Shown here piece by piece: positions 1-10,821 of a stretch of DNA of 64,000 nucleotides (position 1 is its first letter; the number at the start of each line of letters is the position of its first letter). Made by a program: the position numbers and the translations under genes. The DNA comes from Megalobrama amblycephala (Eukaryota; Chordata; Actinopteri; Cypriniformes; Xenocyprididae). The stretch lies in contig NC_063054.1 in the NCBI RefSeq assembly GCF_018812025.1, positions 31,562,418 to 31,626,417 on the forward strand, written 5' to 3'. The notes beneath the pieces are model-generated. The model had not been told where the DNA came from, did not search any database, and saw only the letters and a program-made list of their open reading frames with translations.

Positions 1-173
1 AAAAAAAAAATCACATAAACCCATTATAATAAATGTCATATTTATCTGTGGCCTTCCTACCTGTCTAACAGGTTAAATAACGTCTTGCTGGTTTAAAAGC
101 ATTTGGGTAAATAAGAGCGTGATCATATAATGTAAGGCTAGCCAAATTATGATGGAAAAAACAGATGCTGTGT

Positions 174-782
174 TTAAAGGTTACTTCACCCAAAAATGAA
201 AATTCTGTCATTAATTACTCACCGTCATGTTATTCCAAACCCGTAAGACCTTCGTTCATCTTCGGAACACAAATTAAGATATTTGTAATGAGACTCCTCA
301 AGGTCCAGAAAGGTAGTAAAGACATTGTTAAAATAGTCGACGTGACTACAGTGGTTCAACCTTAATCTTATGAAGACAAGAATACTTTTTGTGCGCAAAG
401 ACAAACAAAAATAACGACTTTATTCAACAACATTCTCTTCTTGTGTCATTCTCTTACACTGTTTACATCCAGCGCTTCCAGGTTCTACGTCAGAAGGCTC
501 AGTATTGGCCGGCTCTTACGTCAGAATCACATGCGTGCGTCGCGCTGCTCATGTGATCAGATTTGGCCAATACTGAGCCAACATTTTGACTTAGTACCTG
601 GAAGCACTGGCCGTAGTGGTGGTTAAATTGCTGTCTATTGAGTAGTCAGAGAGCTCTTTGATTTCATCAAAAATATCTTAATTTGTGTTCCGAAGATGAA
701 CGAAGGTCTTACGGGTGTGGAACGACATGAGGGTGAGTAATTAATGACAGAATTTTCATTTTTGGGTGAACAAACCTTTTAA
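174..782. repeat. Foldback MITE-like element, complete
   Basis: The left end runs from TTTAAAGG through a stretch containing CACCCAAAAATGAAAATTCTG. The right end is its inverse (CAGAATTTTCATTTTTGGGTG, then AACCTTTTAA). Complementarity continues inwards: the segment around 470-510 (GCTTCCAGG, then GCTCAGTATTGGCC) is mirrored at about 565-610. The whole element can therefore fold into one long hairpin. At least nine other copies or halves of this end family occur in the window. No transposase is present, so it is non-autonomous. The superfamily is not determined here. Confidence 0.85.
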
Positions 783-1934
783 TTGAGTTAAATATTTTTA
801 ACGCATTAAACTTAATAAAATAACCATATGCTAATTTTGACAGCACACATATATATATATATTATTTTTACTGTACACAGTATACATAAGCCTACTTCTC
901 CATACATACATACAGTATATGAATGTTAATTTCCAGTTTTGGGTGAACCATTTAAATTGTCAGTGCAGGTGGTCATGTTACACAGTGACCTCTGCAGAGA
1001 AGTCTTCTCAATGTAAAATGATGACAGTATGAGTTCTATTTCATTTTTTAACAAAATTAGAGATGATAAAGTGTGTTCTGCATTTAACATAATAAGAATG
1101 AAAAAGATGCATTTCACTGATTTGCACCAGCCTCTTTTTCTGTAGCTGCCCAAATTAAATTGGTTAACTGCACAAGACCCTAAACTCTGGAGAAAAACCC
1201 CTCTTCATTCCCCATCAGTGCTCCTTCTAGAGTGAAATTAATACTGTTTTGATTCACCCTTGCATTACCTCTCTCTCGTTTTCCCTCTTTTGTAGCTCTC
1301 ACCACCAAATTTGACTTTGCTTGATGTCTGAGCCGCAGTGAATCTTCCATGCTTGAAGCTTTTTCCCTTGCATGGCTGGATATACATGTATCTTGCGCTT
1401 TTGACATCAGGTAATCTTGTTTTGCGGCAGACACGCTGTGTTGTGACATTTTATTGCGCAGACATGGTATTTCAGATGTGCAGCTGAGCGTAAGCCTTTT
1501 CTCTCTCGCTCTGTGTTTTCATCGCTCTGCCTCTCGGTCAGCCATCGATCTCCATTTGGCTGCTGTGGTTTAGTAATTACACAGCAAGCACAGGGGCACT
1601 AAATGAGTTGATTGCGCTTTGATGCCTCCTGGGTCCCTCCGACTAATGCGGTTTTCATGCGGCCTGATGTTTAACTGCTTAGGAACCAAGTCAAACAAAG
1701 AAATCATTTCATAATTGTATTATATGATAAGTTAATTTATCATCCACCTACTCATTGCCCAGTAGAGGAACACACATTCAAAGAGTGTGGCTTTTTTTTT
1801 TTCTTTCTTTTTTTTGATGAAACTGACTTTTGACTTTTTACTGTCTCATAAGACTACAAGACATGTCCAGTTGGACTTAAGTTTTGGGGCAATAATAATA
1901 TTTTAAGAGCTTATTTTTAAAGATTGTTCTTGTT
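783..1934. other. Intergenic stretch, no gene seen
   Basis: AT-rich single-copy-looking sequence with a short (TA)n run near 850 and a T-rich run near 1793-1815. Short open frames on either strand show no recognisable domain, and I see no clear exon. Confidence 0.5.
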
Positions 1935-2884
1935 TGACTTTCTTCTGTGGAACATAAAGCCCGGAACACACCAAGCCGACGCCGACTAACTAGTGGCGAC
2001 GAAAGCAGACTACGGGGTTGGCTCACGTCGGCAGCGTCTGGGTCCAAAGTTGCCCTGACACACCAAACCGACGCTCGACACCCGACGGCCAAGTCGTTCT
2101 GCGCCTGCGTAAGAAGAAATGGCTTTCCGTACCAGCAGGTGGCAGTAGCTGAACAACCAATCAGAATGGTCAGATGGCCCAACTGACCGACGAGCTCCGA
2201 CATGTCGAATCGGCCGAAAAAAAGCCAACGAGGACCAACTTCAGCCGATGGTGCAGAACACACTAAAGGCAGGAACACACCAAGCCGACGGTCAGCTGTC
2301 GGGCAGTTTTTCTTCGTCGGCCGACTAAGTTTTCTCAGTGTGTTCTGCACCGTCGGCTGAAGTTGGTCCTCGTCGGCCTTTTTCGGCCGATTTGAAATGT
2401 TGAATCGGCGTTGGAGCTCGTCAGTCCGTCGGGCCATTGGATCATTCTGATTGGCTGTTCAGATACTGCCACCTGCTGTTTCGGAAAGGCATTTCATCTC
2501 ACGCAGGCGCAGAACTGACATGCTGCTTGGCCGTTGGCTGTCGAGCGTTGGTTTGGTGTGTCAGGGCAACTTTGGACACAGACGCTGCTGACGTGAGCCA
2601 ACCCCACAGTCTGCTTTCATCACCACTAGTTCGTCGGCGTCGGCTTGGTGTGTTCTGGCCTTAAGAAAACTTAGTTGGCCAACGAACAAAAACTGCCCAA
2701 CGGCCGACCGTCGGCTTGGTGTGTTCCAGGCTTAAAAGTAGATATTTTTAGATAATCTTTAGTTACTATAAATCTTCCAAATATCCTCTTTTTTATTCTG
2801 CAAAAGAAAAGAAAATCATTGGAACGACAAGAGAGTGAGTAAATTACAACAGAATTTTCATTTTTGAGTGAACTATCCCCTTAA
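1935..2884. repeat. Host MITE of the CACCCAAAAATGA end family, interrupted
   Basis: The right terminus at about 2818-2884 (GGAACGACA, GAGTGAGTAAA, TTTTCATTTTTGAGTGAAC) belongs to the same family as the element at 174-782. A fragment of the opposite arm (CTTTCTTCTGTGGAACATAAA) lies at 1938-1957. Between them sits the GC-rich foldback described separately, which most simply inserted into this older element. The left end is eroded. Confidence 0.6.
1957..2736. repeat. GC-rich compound foldback element
   Basis: The ends are inverted copies: AAGCCCGGAACACACCAAGC on the left and, inverted, GGTGTGTTCCAGGCTT on the right. The motif linking AACACACC, AAGCCGAC and CCGACG occurs four times, twice in each orientation (near 1963, 2274, 2640 and 2710). 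The segment 1960-2270 is mirrored by about 2335-2665, and 2268-2335 by 2665-2736, so two hairpins overlap. It is much richer in GC and CpG than its surroundings. Long reading frames cross it on both strands, but they are a by-product of the palindrome and match no protein I know. Confidence 0.8.
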
Positions 2885-2892
2885 GGATCTAG

Positions 2893-3318
2893 CCGAAGCC
2901 TCTGCCAACTGGTTGCATGAACCTTTTTTTCAGCATTGAAAAAGTGGACAATTCCGACAAAAGAGACTCCAGAATAATCCGCAGAAGAATGTTCTGTAAC
3001 AGGAACTGTTCTTTCCTAATACCACCAGTAGACGATATGAGCATGTACAGCATGAACCCCTGTATGCTTGTCAGAAAACAAGACACCGACCTGTCAGACA
3101 TAAAAGCTTTTTTCTTCTTTGCCGCTCTGTCTTCAGAACAAACATGCAACGAGTACAAGCACCTACAGATCACAGTTGCTATTCAGCACTATGTGTCAAA
3201 CTACACGTCCACCTTCTGTTCTGTGTGGCGGCTGCTGCACATCTCACAGGACCTGATGAGCAAGAGCTGTCGAGGAAAAAAAAAGGAGAATATAGATTTT
3301 AAAAAACAGCAGTTATAA
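2893..3318 (+). CDS. Unidentified open frame, possible terminal exon
   Basis: This frame is open from 2893 to a TAA at 3316-3318; the first ATG is at 2917, giving 133 codons. A strong acceptor-like site (a run of T, then CAG, ending at 2931-2932) would start an exon at about 2932. The frame is rich in codons such as ATG, AAC, TAC and CTG, and encodes a segment with seven spaced cysteines after residue 25 and a possible N-glycosylation site (NYT). No good donor follows, so it could only be a last exon, a fragment or chance. I do not recognise the protein. It starts just downstream of a repeat end, and its upstream exons would lie outside the window. Confidence 0.25.
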   Translation, partial: PKPLPTGCMNLFFSIEKVDNSDKRDSRIIRRRMFCNRNCSFLIPPVDDMSMYSMNPCMLVRKQDTDLSDIKAFFFFAALSSEQTCNEYKHLQITVAIQHYVSNYTSTFCSVWRLLHISQDLMSKSCRGKKKENIDFKKQQL

Positions 3319-3365
3319 AATCTCTCTCTCTATATAAGCATATTATAATGAAACAAACATACAAT

Positions 3366-3366
3366 A

Positions 3367-3442
<76 letters not shown>

Positions 3443-3465
3443 CTAGTGTATATATATACACTAGT
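3366..3465. repeat. (GT)n/(TA)n microsatellite ending in a perfect palindrome
   Basis: A short GT run passes into a long TA run. It ends in a perfect 24-bp palindrome at 3442-3465, centred on TATATA with ACTAGTGT on one arm and ACACTAGT on the other. Confidence 0.9.
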
Positions 3466-3947
3466 AAATCAGTCTTTCTGTTGTTATGCAAGTTATTTTA
3501 AATGGTAAGCATCATTAACTGCAGGTCGTCACCTTCTTCATGAATGCTGATTCTGTTCGCTGATATTGGTAAAAATGTTCTCAGATTTAATTAGGCTATA
3601 AATTATAACTCATCCATTTAATGACATCCAAATGTCCTTTACGGCTCTTTTGAAATCTATACACTGCCTCTTCCTTTAAGATCCCACTAACAATAAAACC
3701 TGAGTTGGGTTCAAATTAAACTAGGCAATCTTAATAACATTTGTCACCTCTCACAGCGCACAATGGGCAGAGGCACAATGAGTGAATAAATACCGTCTGC
3801 CTAACCACCGTCTGCTTGACATTGAGGACTGTACTGTCATTTACCCCAGTCTGTCAGGTCCATCACATCAGCCGCTGCTCCACTCCTGCATTATTTAGAT
3901 CTGCTCCATGAGTGCTGACTGACGATTTGGTTTCTACATATATTATA

Positions 3948-3951
<4 letters not shown>
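3466..3951. other. Intergenic stretch, no gene seen
   Basis: Unremarkable AT-rich sequence with no open frame of note and no recognised repeat end. Confidence 0.5.

Positions 3952-4010
<59 letters not shown>
3952..4010. repeat. (TA)n microsatellite next to a Tc1 element
   Basis: A pure TA run that directly abuts the left end of the transposon at 4011. Tc1/mariner elements insert at TA, so this tract is a natural target. Confidence 0.95.
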
Positions 4011-4014
<4 letters not shown>

Positions 4015-5626
4015 GGTGCTGGTCATATAATTAGAATATCATCAAAAAGTTGATTTATTTCACTAATTCCATTCAAAAAGTGAAACTTGTATATTCATTC
4101 ATTACACACAGACTGATATATTTCAAATGTTTATTAAAAGAAATGTTTATTTCTTTTAATTTTGATGATTATTACTGACAACTAAGGAAAATCTCAAATT
4201 CAGTATCTCAGAAAATTAGAATATTGTGAAAAGGTTCAATATTGAAGATACCTGGTGCCACACTCTAATCAGCTAATTAACTCAAAACACCTGCAAAGGC
4301 CTTTAAATGGTCTCTCAGTCTAGTTCTGTAGTCTACACAATCATGGGGAAGACTGCTGAATTGACAGTTGTCCAAAAGACAACCATTGACACCTTGCACA
4401 AGGAGGGCAAGACACAAAAGGTCATTGCAAAAAGGCTGGCTGTTCACAGAGCTCTGTGTCCAAAGACATTAATAGAGAGGCGAAGGGAAGGAAAAGATGT
4501 GGTAGAAAAAAGTGTACAAGCAATAGGGATAAACGCACCCTGGAGAGGATTGTGAAACAAAACCCATTCAAAAATGTGGGGGAGATTCACAAAGAGTGGA
4601 CTGCAGCTGAAGTCAGTGCTTCAAGAACCACTACGCACAGACATATGCAAGACATGGGTTTCAGCTGTCGCATTCCTTGTGTCAAGCCACTCTTGAACAA
4701 CAGACAGCGTCAGAAGCGTCTAAAGACAAAAAGGACTGGACTGCTGCTGAGTGGTCCAAAGTTATGTTCTCTAATGAAAGTAAATTTTGCATTTTCTTTG
4801 GAAATCAGGGTCCTAGAGTCTGGAGGAAGAGAGGAGAGGCACACAGTCCACGTTGCTTGAGGTCCAGTGTAAAGTTTCAACAGTCAGTGATGGTTTGGGG
4901 TGCCATGTCATCTGCTGGTGTTGGTCCACTGTGTTTTCTGAGGTCCAAGGTCAACAAAGCCGTATACCAGGAAGTTTTAAAGCACTTCATGCTTCCTGCT
5001 GCTGACCAACTTTATGGAAATGCAAATTTCATTTTCCAACAGGACTTGGCACCTGCACACAGTGCCAAAGCTGCCAGTACCTGGTTTAAGGACCATGGTA
5101 TCCCTGTTCTTAATTGGCCAGCAAACTCGCCTGACCTCAACCCCATAGAAAATCTATGGGGTATTGTGAAGAGGAAGATGCAATATGCCAGACCCAACAA
5201 TGCAGAAGAGCTGAAGGCCACTATCAGAGCAACCTGGGCTCTCATAACACCTGAGCAATGCCACAGACTGATCGACTCCATGCCACGCCGCATTGCTGCA
5301 GTAATTCAGGCAAAAGGAGCCCCAACTAAGTATTGAGTGCTGTACATGCTCATACTTTTCATGTTCATACTTTTCAGTTGGCCAAGATTTGTAAAAATCC
5401 TTTCTTTGTATTGGTCTTAAGTAATTTTCTAATTTTCTGAGATACTGAATTTGGGATTTTCCTTAGTTGTCAGTTATAATCATCAAAATTAAAAGAAATA
5501 AACATTTGAAATATATCAGTCTGTGTGTAATGAATGAATATAATATAAAAGTTTCACTTTTTGAATGGAATTAGGGAAATAAATCAACTTTTTGATGATA
5601 TTCTAATTATATGCCCAGCACCTGTA
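4011..5626 (+). mobile_element. Tc1/mariner-type transposon, nearly full length
   Basis: Inverted terminal repeats of roughly 200 bp begin CAGGTGCTGG at 4013 and end CCAGCACCTG at 5624, with TA on both sides. The subterminal parts also match in inverse, including the stretch around AATATCATCAAAAAGTTGAT. The element is about 1.6 kb, the usual Tc1 length, and holds one transposase gene on the + strand, broken by frameshifts. The near intactness of both ends suggests a fairly recent insertion. The exact family name is not determined. Confidence 0.93.
4343..5336 (+). pseudogene. Tc1-type transposase pseudogene (DD34E)
   Basis: The coding trace begins at the ATG at 4343 (MGKTAELT) and ends at TGA 5334-5336 (APTKY). 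The N-terminal part has the helix-turn-helix character of Tc1 transposases. The frame shifts twice, near 4460-4500 and near 4680-4790. In the last open segment the catalytic region reads SNESKF where family members have SDES, so the first catalytic Asp is Asn. The second Asp (QQDLAP) and the Glu (DLNPIENLW) are intact and 34 residues apart. The frameshifts plus the D-to-N change make it inactive. Confidence 0.9.
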
Positions 5627-5639
5627 TATATAGAGTGGC

Positions 5640-5870
5640 AATTTCTGTGTGGAGTTTGTATGTTTTCCCTGTGTCTGTGTGGGTATATCCAGGTGAACTA
5701 GATATACTAAATTGTCCATAGGTGTGTGTGAGTCCTAAATTGTATAATGGGTTGGGGAAAGACCTGCTGAACTACCCTGGAAAAATCATCGGCAAGAAAA
5801 TTCATGGACAGAGATAGTAAGAGATGGCCCATAGAATCACTGAGAGTCGGATATGACTGAAACGGTTAGG
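5640..5870. repeat. Degenerate dispersed repeat fragment
   Basis: The stretch GGAGTTTGTATGTTTTCCC, followed by GTGTGGGTAT and AAATTGTCC with TGTGTGTGAG, resembles a dispersed repeat common in teleosts. Divergence is high and the boundaries are guesses. Confidence 0.4.
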
Positions 5871-5880
5871 GGTGTAACGG

Positions 5881-6712
5881 TACATGTATTCATCCCGAAC
5901 TGTACGATTCGAGTCACAGGCGATTCACACTCCAATCCAGAAGGGGCCGCACTTGGTAATGCTTGGTATATATTTACACACACACACTCACAGTATATAT
6001 ATATATATGAATGACAGTCTTTAAGGACAGTATTTAAATGTAGTGTGTAGTAAATGTACTATAATCTCTATTTTTCATTACTTGCTACTTGTTTATTTCA
6101 CCTCAATATGGTATTCAGAGCTTCAGATTTTAATGAGATGTCATGATTCCATTATGAATACTTTTAGCTTTAAGCATCTCCACTGAGATTTTGTGACCTG
6201 AATTTCTAAGTCAGTACTCACCTGTGATCTTTTAATAGCTTGAGCTTAAAGTAATGCATGAAAGGATGTGAGCCAAGTACGGAATCCGAAAAGATTTGAG
6301 AGCCATTCTCGGTGTGGCGCACCTCATCTGATGTCGCTCCCATGGGTTTGTGGGAAATCTCAAGCGACCCCCAGCTGTGTGTGTGGAAAGAGCGTGCTGT
6401 CAGATCAGTAGAACAGAGGATGTGTTCTTTCACTCTACCCATTTGGAAACTAGGACGCATGTTTCTCAAAAGAGCCCACCAGTGGCACCACTACACTGTT
6501 GTCTGTAGTGTCTCCAGGGTTTTCTCTCTTATATGCCAGGATCTGACATCATCTTGATGCACTTTGCTGCTTGCCTTCAGTAAATCTGCTGGATTGATGT
6601 GCAAGACAGCTGCTGTTACTGTCCCTTTTGCTTCTTCTAAATGTTTATAGGCTTCCTGCTCACATTGGATGCAAACTCAGTAATTTAGTATATAAAAAAA
6701 GATTTACTTAAA
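5881..6712. other. Intergenic stretch, no gene seen
   Basis: It contains a short CA/TA microsatellite near 5975-6010. The open frames around 6218-6557 overlap on both strands and show no known domain. Confidence 0.45.
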
Positions 6713-6902
6713 CCAGTGGTGTCCAGTCCTGCTCCTGGAGTGCCACTGTCCTGCAGAGTTCAGCTCAAACCCCAGTTAAACACACTTGAACCAGCTAATC
6801 AAGGTCTTACTATACTAGAAACTTTCAGGCAGGTGTGGAGGCAAGTTGGCGCTAAACTCCACAGAACAGTGGCCCTCCAGGACTGATTTTGGACACCCCT
6901 GA
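6713..6902. repeat. Short MITE with CAGTGGTGTCCA ends
   Basis: The left end CAGTGGTGTCCAGTCCTG is mirrored by TTTTGGACACCCCTG at the right, and the inner stretches (CTCCTGGAG; CCTCCAGGACTGA) pair as well. It is about 190 bp, palindromic and non-coding. The ends resemble widespread hAT-type MITEs of fishes; this is recognition from memory only. Confidence 0.75.
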
Positions 6903-7075
6903 CTCCAAAGGGGTATAAATACACAGGGAAACAAGGAGCTAACGGGGAGCAGGTGAGAACAATGAATCACTATGGAAACTGTGTGACGGTAAATGAGGGT
7001 AACAAACAAGGCAGGAACTACACACAGGAAGTGAAACACTGGAACAAGGGGGACACTTCAAAATACACTTCAAAA
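6903..7075. repeat. Fragment related to the 28.7-31.3 kb composite repeat
   Basis: The run TATAAATACACAGGGAAAC, followed by AACAAGG and a tract with GGGGAGCAGGTG, resembles the segments near 28840 and 30165. The match is loose. Confidence 0.35.
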
Positions 7076-7112
7076 TAAAAGTCCACATATCAAAACAAAA
7101 CTCAAAGAACAC

Positions 7113-8276
7113 ATTAAGTTAATTGATATCAGGTCTGTAACATGATTAGCTATAAAAGGGATGTCTTAGAGAGGCAGAGTCTCTCAGAAGTAAAGATGGG
7201 CAGTGCTGTGAAAGAGTGCTTAAAAAGATTGTGGAATACTTTAAAAACAATGTTCCTCAACGTCAAATTGCAAAGGCTTTGCAAATCTCATCATCTACAG
7301 TGCATAACATCATCAAAAGATTTTGAAGAAACTTGAGATATCTCTGGGCGTAAGGGACAAGGCTGAAGACCTTTATTGGATGCCCGTGGTCTTCTGGCCC
7401 TCAGACGACACTGCATCACTCATCGGCATGATTATGTCAGTGACATTACTAAATGGGCCTACTTCCAGAATACTTCCAGAAACCACTGTCGGTAAACACA
7501 ATCCCCCGTGCCATCTGCAGATGCCAACTAAAGCTCTATAACGCAACAAGGAAAAAGGAAATCATGGACGCCGTACCTCCGGGCTAAAGAGGAGAGAGAC
7601 TTTCCAGCGTCTTATCAGCGTTCAGTTCAAAAGCCAGCATCTCTGATGGTATGGGGGTGCATAAGTGCATACGGTATGGGCAGCTTGCATGTTTTGGAAG
7701 GCACTATGAATGCTGAAAGGTATATAAAGGTTTTAGAGCAACATATGCTCCCCTCCAGACAACATCTATTTCAGGGAAGGCCTCAGGGAACGACAATGAA
7801 AAAACACGTACTGCAGCTATTACAACAGCATGGCTTCATTGTAGAAGAGTCTGGGTGCTGAATTGGCCTACCTCCAGTCCAGATCTTTCACCTATAGAGA
7901 AAAATACGTCAAAGACGACCATGAACTCTTCAGCAGCTGGAAACGTATATCAGGTAAGAATAGGACCAAATTTCAACACCAAAACTCCAGAAACTCATAA
8001 CCTCGATGCCCAGACATCTTCACACTGTTTTTGAAAAGAAGAGGAAATGCTACACCATTGTAAACATACCCCCATCCCAACTATTTTGAGACCTGTAGCA
8101 GGCATCAAATTTGAAATGAGCTCATTTTGTGCATAAAATTGTAAAGTTTAAACATTTGTTATGTTATCTATGTTCTATTGTGAATAAAATATTGGCTCAT
8201 GTGTTTTGAAAGTTTTTTAGTTTTCATTTTATTCAAATTTAAAAAACGTTCCAACATTTCTGGAATTCGGGTTGTA
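7113..8276 (+). mobile_element. Tc1-type transposon relic, left end missing
   Basis: From ATTAAGTTAATTGATATCAGG onward this copy matches the one at 46.4-47.7 kb. It ends in GAATTCGGGTTGTA at 8276, the terminal sequence of a fish Tc1 family whose ends read TACAACCCGAATTCC. The left terminal repeat is absent. A further segment of roughly 145 bp that encodes the first catalytic Asp in the sister copy is deleted near 7545. Confidence 0.85.
7142..7985 (+). pseudogene. Tc1 transposase pseudogene, heavily decayed
   Basis: Pieces of transposase lie in different frames. The longest is 7646-7861, whose first part ([16 protein letters not shown]) is shared with the sister copy at 46582. The SDES region is deleted and the QQDN region is disrupted. 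The stretch from 7860 retains a trace of the [12 protein letters not shown] motif. It cannot encode an active enzyme. Confidence 0.8.
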
Positions 8277-8768
8277 TGTATAATGTGTAAATAATATTAC
8301 CATGTTGAAAAATCTACAATAATTTTGTCTCAATGCATCCATCCATTGTATTTATCATATCTAATGCATTCAGATGACCTCATAGTCTTTCATAAAAATC
8401 TGATTCTCTTCATCAGGAAACCTTAACACACAAAAATATAGTTAGGAGATTTTTTAAAATGTGCCTCTGATGAGAAAATTATGGTAATTGTGAAGTTGTC
8501 AAAAATGTCAACATTTAAAAGGGGCGAAAAAAGAATATCATCATGTAGAGGTACATTCAGATTGTGAATAAAAATAAATATAGCTCTTCATTATTCATGA
8601 GATTATGATCATTTATGCAACATATGTTGAGGGAATGAGAGCAATAGACCTTTGCTTTGACACTAATTGCATCTCAGGTGATGGTTCACATTTGAAATGT
8701 GATCTTTTTCTTGTTTTTTGTTAAAGTTGATGCTAAAAGAATATTCTTTGGTCAGCCTAATGTTAACA
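8277..8768. other. Intergenic stretch, no gene seen
   Basis: AT-rich sequence without recognisable exons or repeat ends. Confidence 0.5.
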
Positions 8769-8942
<174 letters not shown>

Positions 8943-9442
8943 TAGCATAGGAACCTTTAAATTTATTCACTTTTATTTATAATATTTAAATCAAACCATG
9001 ACCTTTTTGCTGCTATGATATTAAAGGAGTAAGACTATACACATATAGTATACATATAATGCAATACATACTGGAAGAACATATAGCTAATTTGAATGGA
9101 AATGAAATTCTGGCATGAACAAGGGAAAGTGTCCAGTAACTGTACTATTTTTGCCTTCACTAATTAATGTGAAAATGTCCTACAGTGTGACGAATTCATT
9201 TTTAAAGTACAAATATTCCATATAGTCTCTGAAGTGTTATCTCTACTGAAATTGTGTAGAAAGCTCCTTCCTAATAATACAGCTCATAGTGGCAGCACAT
9301 GCATGCTGAAGATTGCTTCTTATAAGCCATTGGAGGCATCCACTAAATAGAACAGGGCAGGTTACATGAGGGATTTGGTGTTTTACTTTCCACATTGTAG
9401 TGAGCTATTTACCTCCCCAACATATTAGAGATTAGTCAAATT
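8943..9442. other. Intergenic stretch, no gene seen
   Basis: No reading frame or repeat boundary that I can support. Confidence 0.5.
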
Positions 9443-9722
9443 GTGCATCCCAATTCATCCCACTATTCTATGCCATTTTGTAGTATAAATAGTCTCGAGT
9501 GTGTTCACATTGAAAATTCCACATAGAAAAAGTACACTTAATACCCCGATGATGCTCTTAATTAACTGAAAAAAAAAAAAAAATGAAGTGTGGGATGCTG
9601 GACACTTTAGGCACTCAACTGTCATAGCTTTAATTAGATAGCTTAGGGGCTCTTATCATACTCCAGTGCTGAATGACAAAATAGCCTCATAAAATGTATA
9701 CACCATAGTGCATATAGTGTAG
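9443..9722. repeat. Diverged copy of the TGCGTCCCAATTC repeat family
   Basis: It shares with 15318-15716 the order GTGCATCCCAATTC, then a TTGAAAATTCCA-type block, AAAAAGTACACTT, a CCCCGATGATGC block, and TGCTGAATGACAAAATAGCC. It is probably the same MITE family, with the right end less clear. Confidence 0.65.
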
Positions 9723-10586
9723 ATATTTTTCTTAGATATTGAACATCATCTCCTCTGTGCCGTCTATTCAAATGACTGACATTTTGTACTAGTTCCATTC
9801 CTTGCCAAAAATAAAATAAATAATCTTTTTTCAACATATGTCTGTGTAACAAATTTCCGTCTGTTTTGCACCTTTTGGCAGGTGATTCATGACTGCCTGC
9901 ATGCAACTGGATTTTAATTAAAAACTGCCTCAACTCAACTGCCAGTGGAGCTGTTGTTTTTGAGAATATGAGCGTACACAACATCTAAAACACGTTGACA
10001 GCAGCTTGCAGAGGACTGGAACATTAATAAGGTTGTCTAGCTGTCATGGCCACCATCTCAACATTGAGTGTCCAAAGTTTTCCCACCATGACAGCATATC
10101 GCAACCTGAGTTCTCCAGTAACTGTGAACACATTCAAAAACAGTGCTCCTTAAATTGGACGGAGAATGGATTTGAAGAGCAGGCTGTTTGATAGGTGTAA
10201 GTCTTGACAGTAGCTATTATACCACAGCTAAGAGGTGCAAGGGAACATTCCTGGAGTGTCAGTACATACTTTCTGTCAGCTTCAAACTGCTGTTGGCTAC
10301 ATATCAAGGCAGAGGACAAGGAGAGGGGTGGGAAAGTGAGGTTAACTGAAAGTGGAAATTGAAAGGCAATTTAATTCCTGGTTTGAAGAACAAAGCTGGT
10401 GAATACAATAAACAGTTGTGTCTGGGTTTTGATCAGCATCATAATTTTGGGCCATTCAAATCTATTCAGCCAGAAAAAATTAGGCTCAACATGAAAAAAT
10501 GGCTTTTGCATGCTAATAAAGAGAACACTAGCTTAATATTCATTTGCACAGGTGCCTATATTGCGGTTTGACTTTGGTTCCTTAAA
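9723..10586. other. Intergenic stretch, no gene seen
   Basis: Small frames exist on both strands without recognisable domains. I see no repeat ends. Confidence 0.45.
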
Positions 10587-10815
10587 ATCGGCATGAAACA
10601 GAAGTTGTTATAGTCTTTTCTTACCTATTGTGACGGCTTTTCGAACAAGAAAAAATGTAGGGCGGGACTTGATTTTGTCCATCAGGAATTGATTGGATGG
10701 TTGTAGTTTGCTATTGCTGTGATGTCATGTGAGTGACAGGTTGTCCCGCCCTCACACCAGTAAACGTCATCAGAGAAGAGATGCTGTTGCAAAAGGGAGG
10801 CGACCAAAGAAGTTA
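10587..10815. repeat. Dispersed repeat fragment (GTAGGGCGGGACTTGA family)
   Basis: The segment AAAAAATGTAGGGCGGGACT, followed by TTGATTTTGTCC and AATTGATTGGAT, recurs at 24728-24790 and, inverted and shorter, at 21238-21292. It is non-coding. Confidence 0.6.
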
Positions 10816-10821
10816 TTCTGA

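Noticed and set aside
1877..2437. A 186-codon minus-strand frame, with partners on the + strand
   Set aside because: It lies across the GC-rich foldback. The mirrored arms lack stops in several frames because of base composition, and no domain is recognisable.
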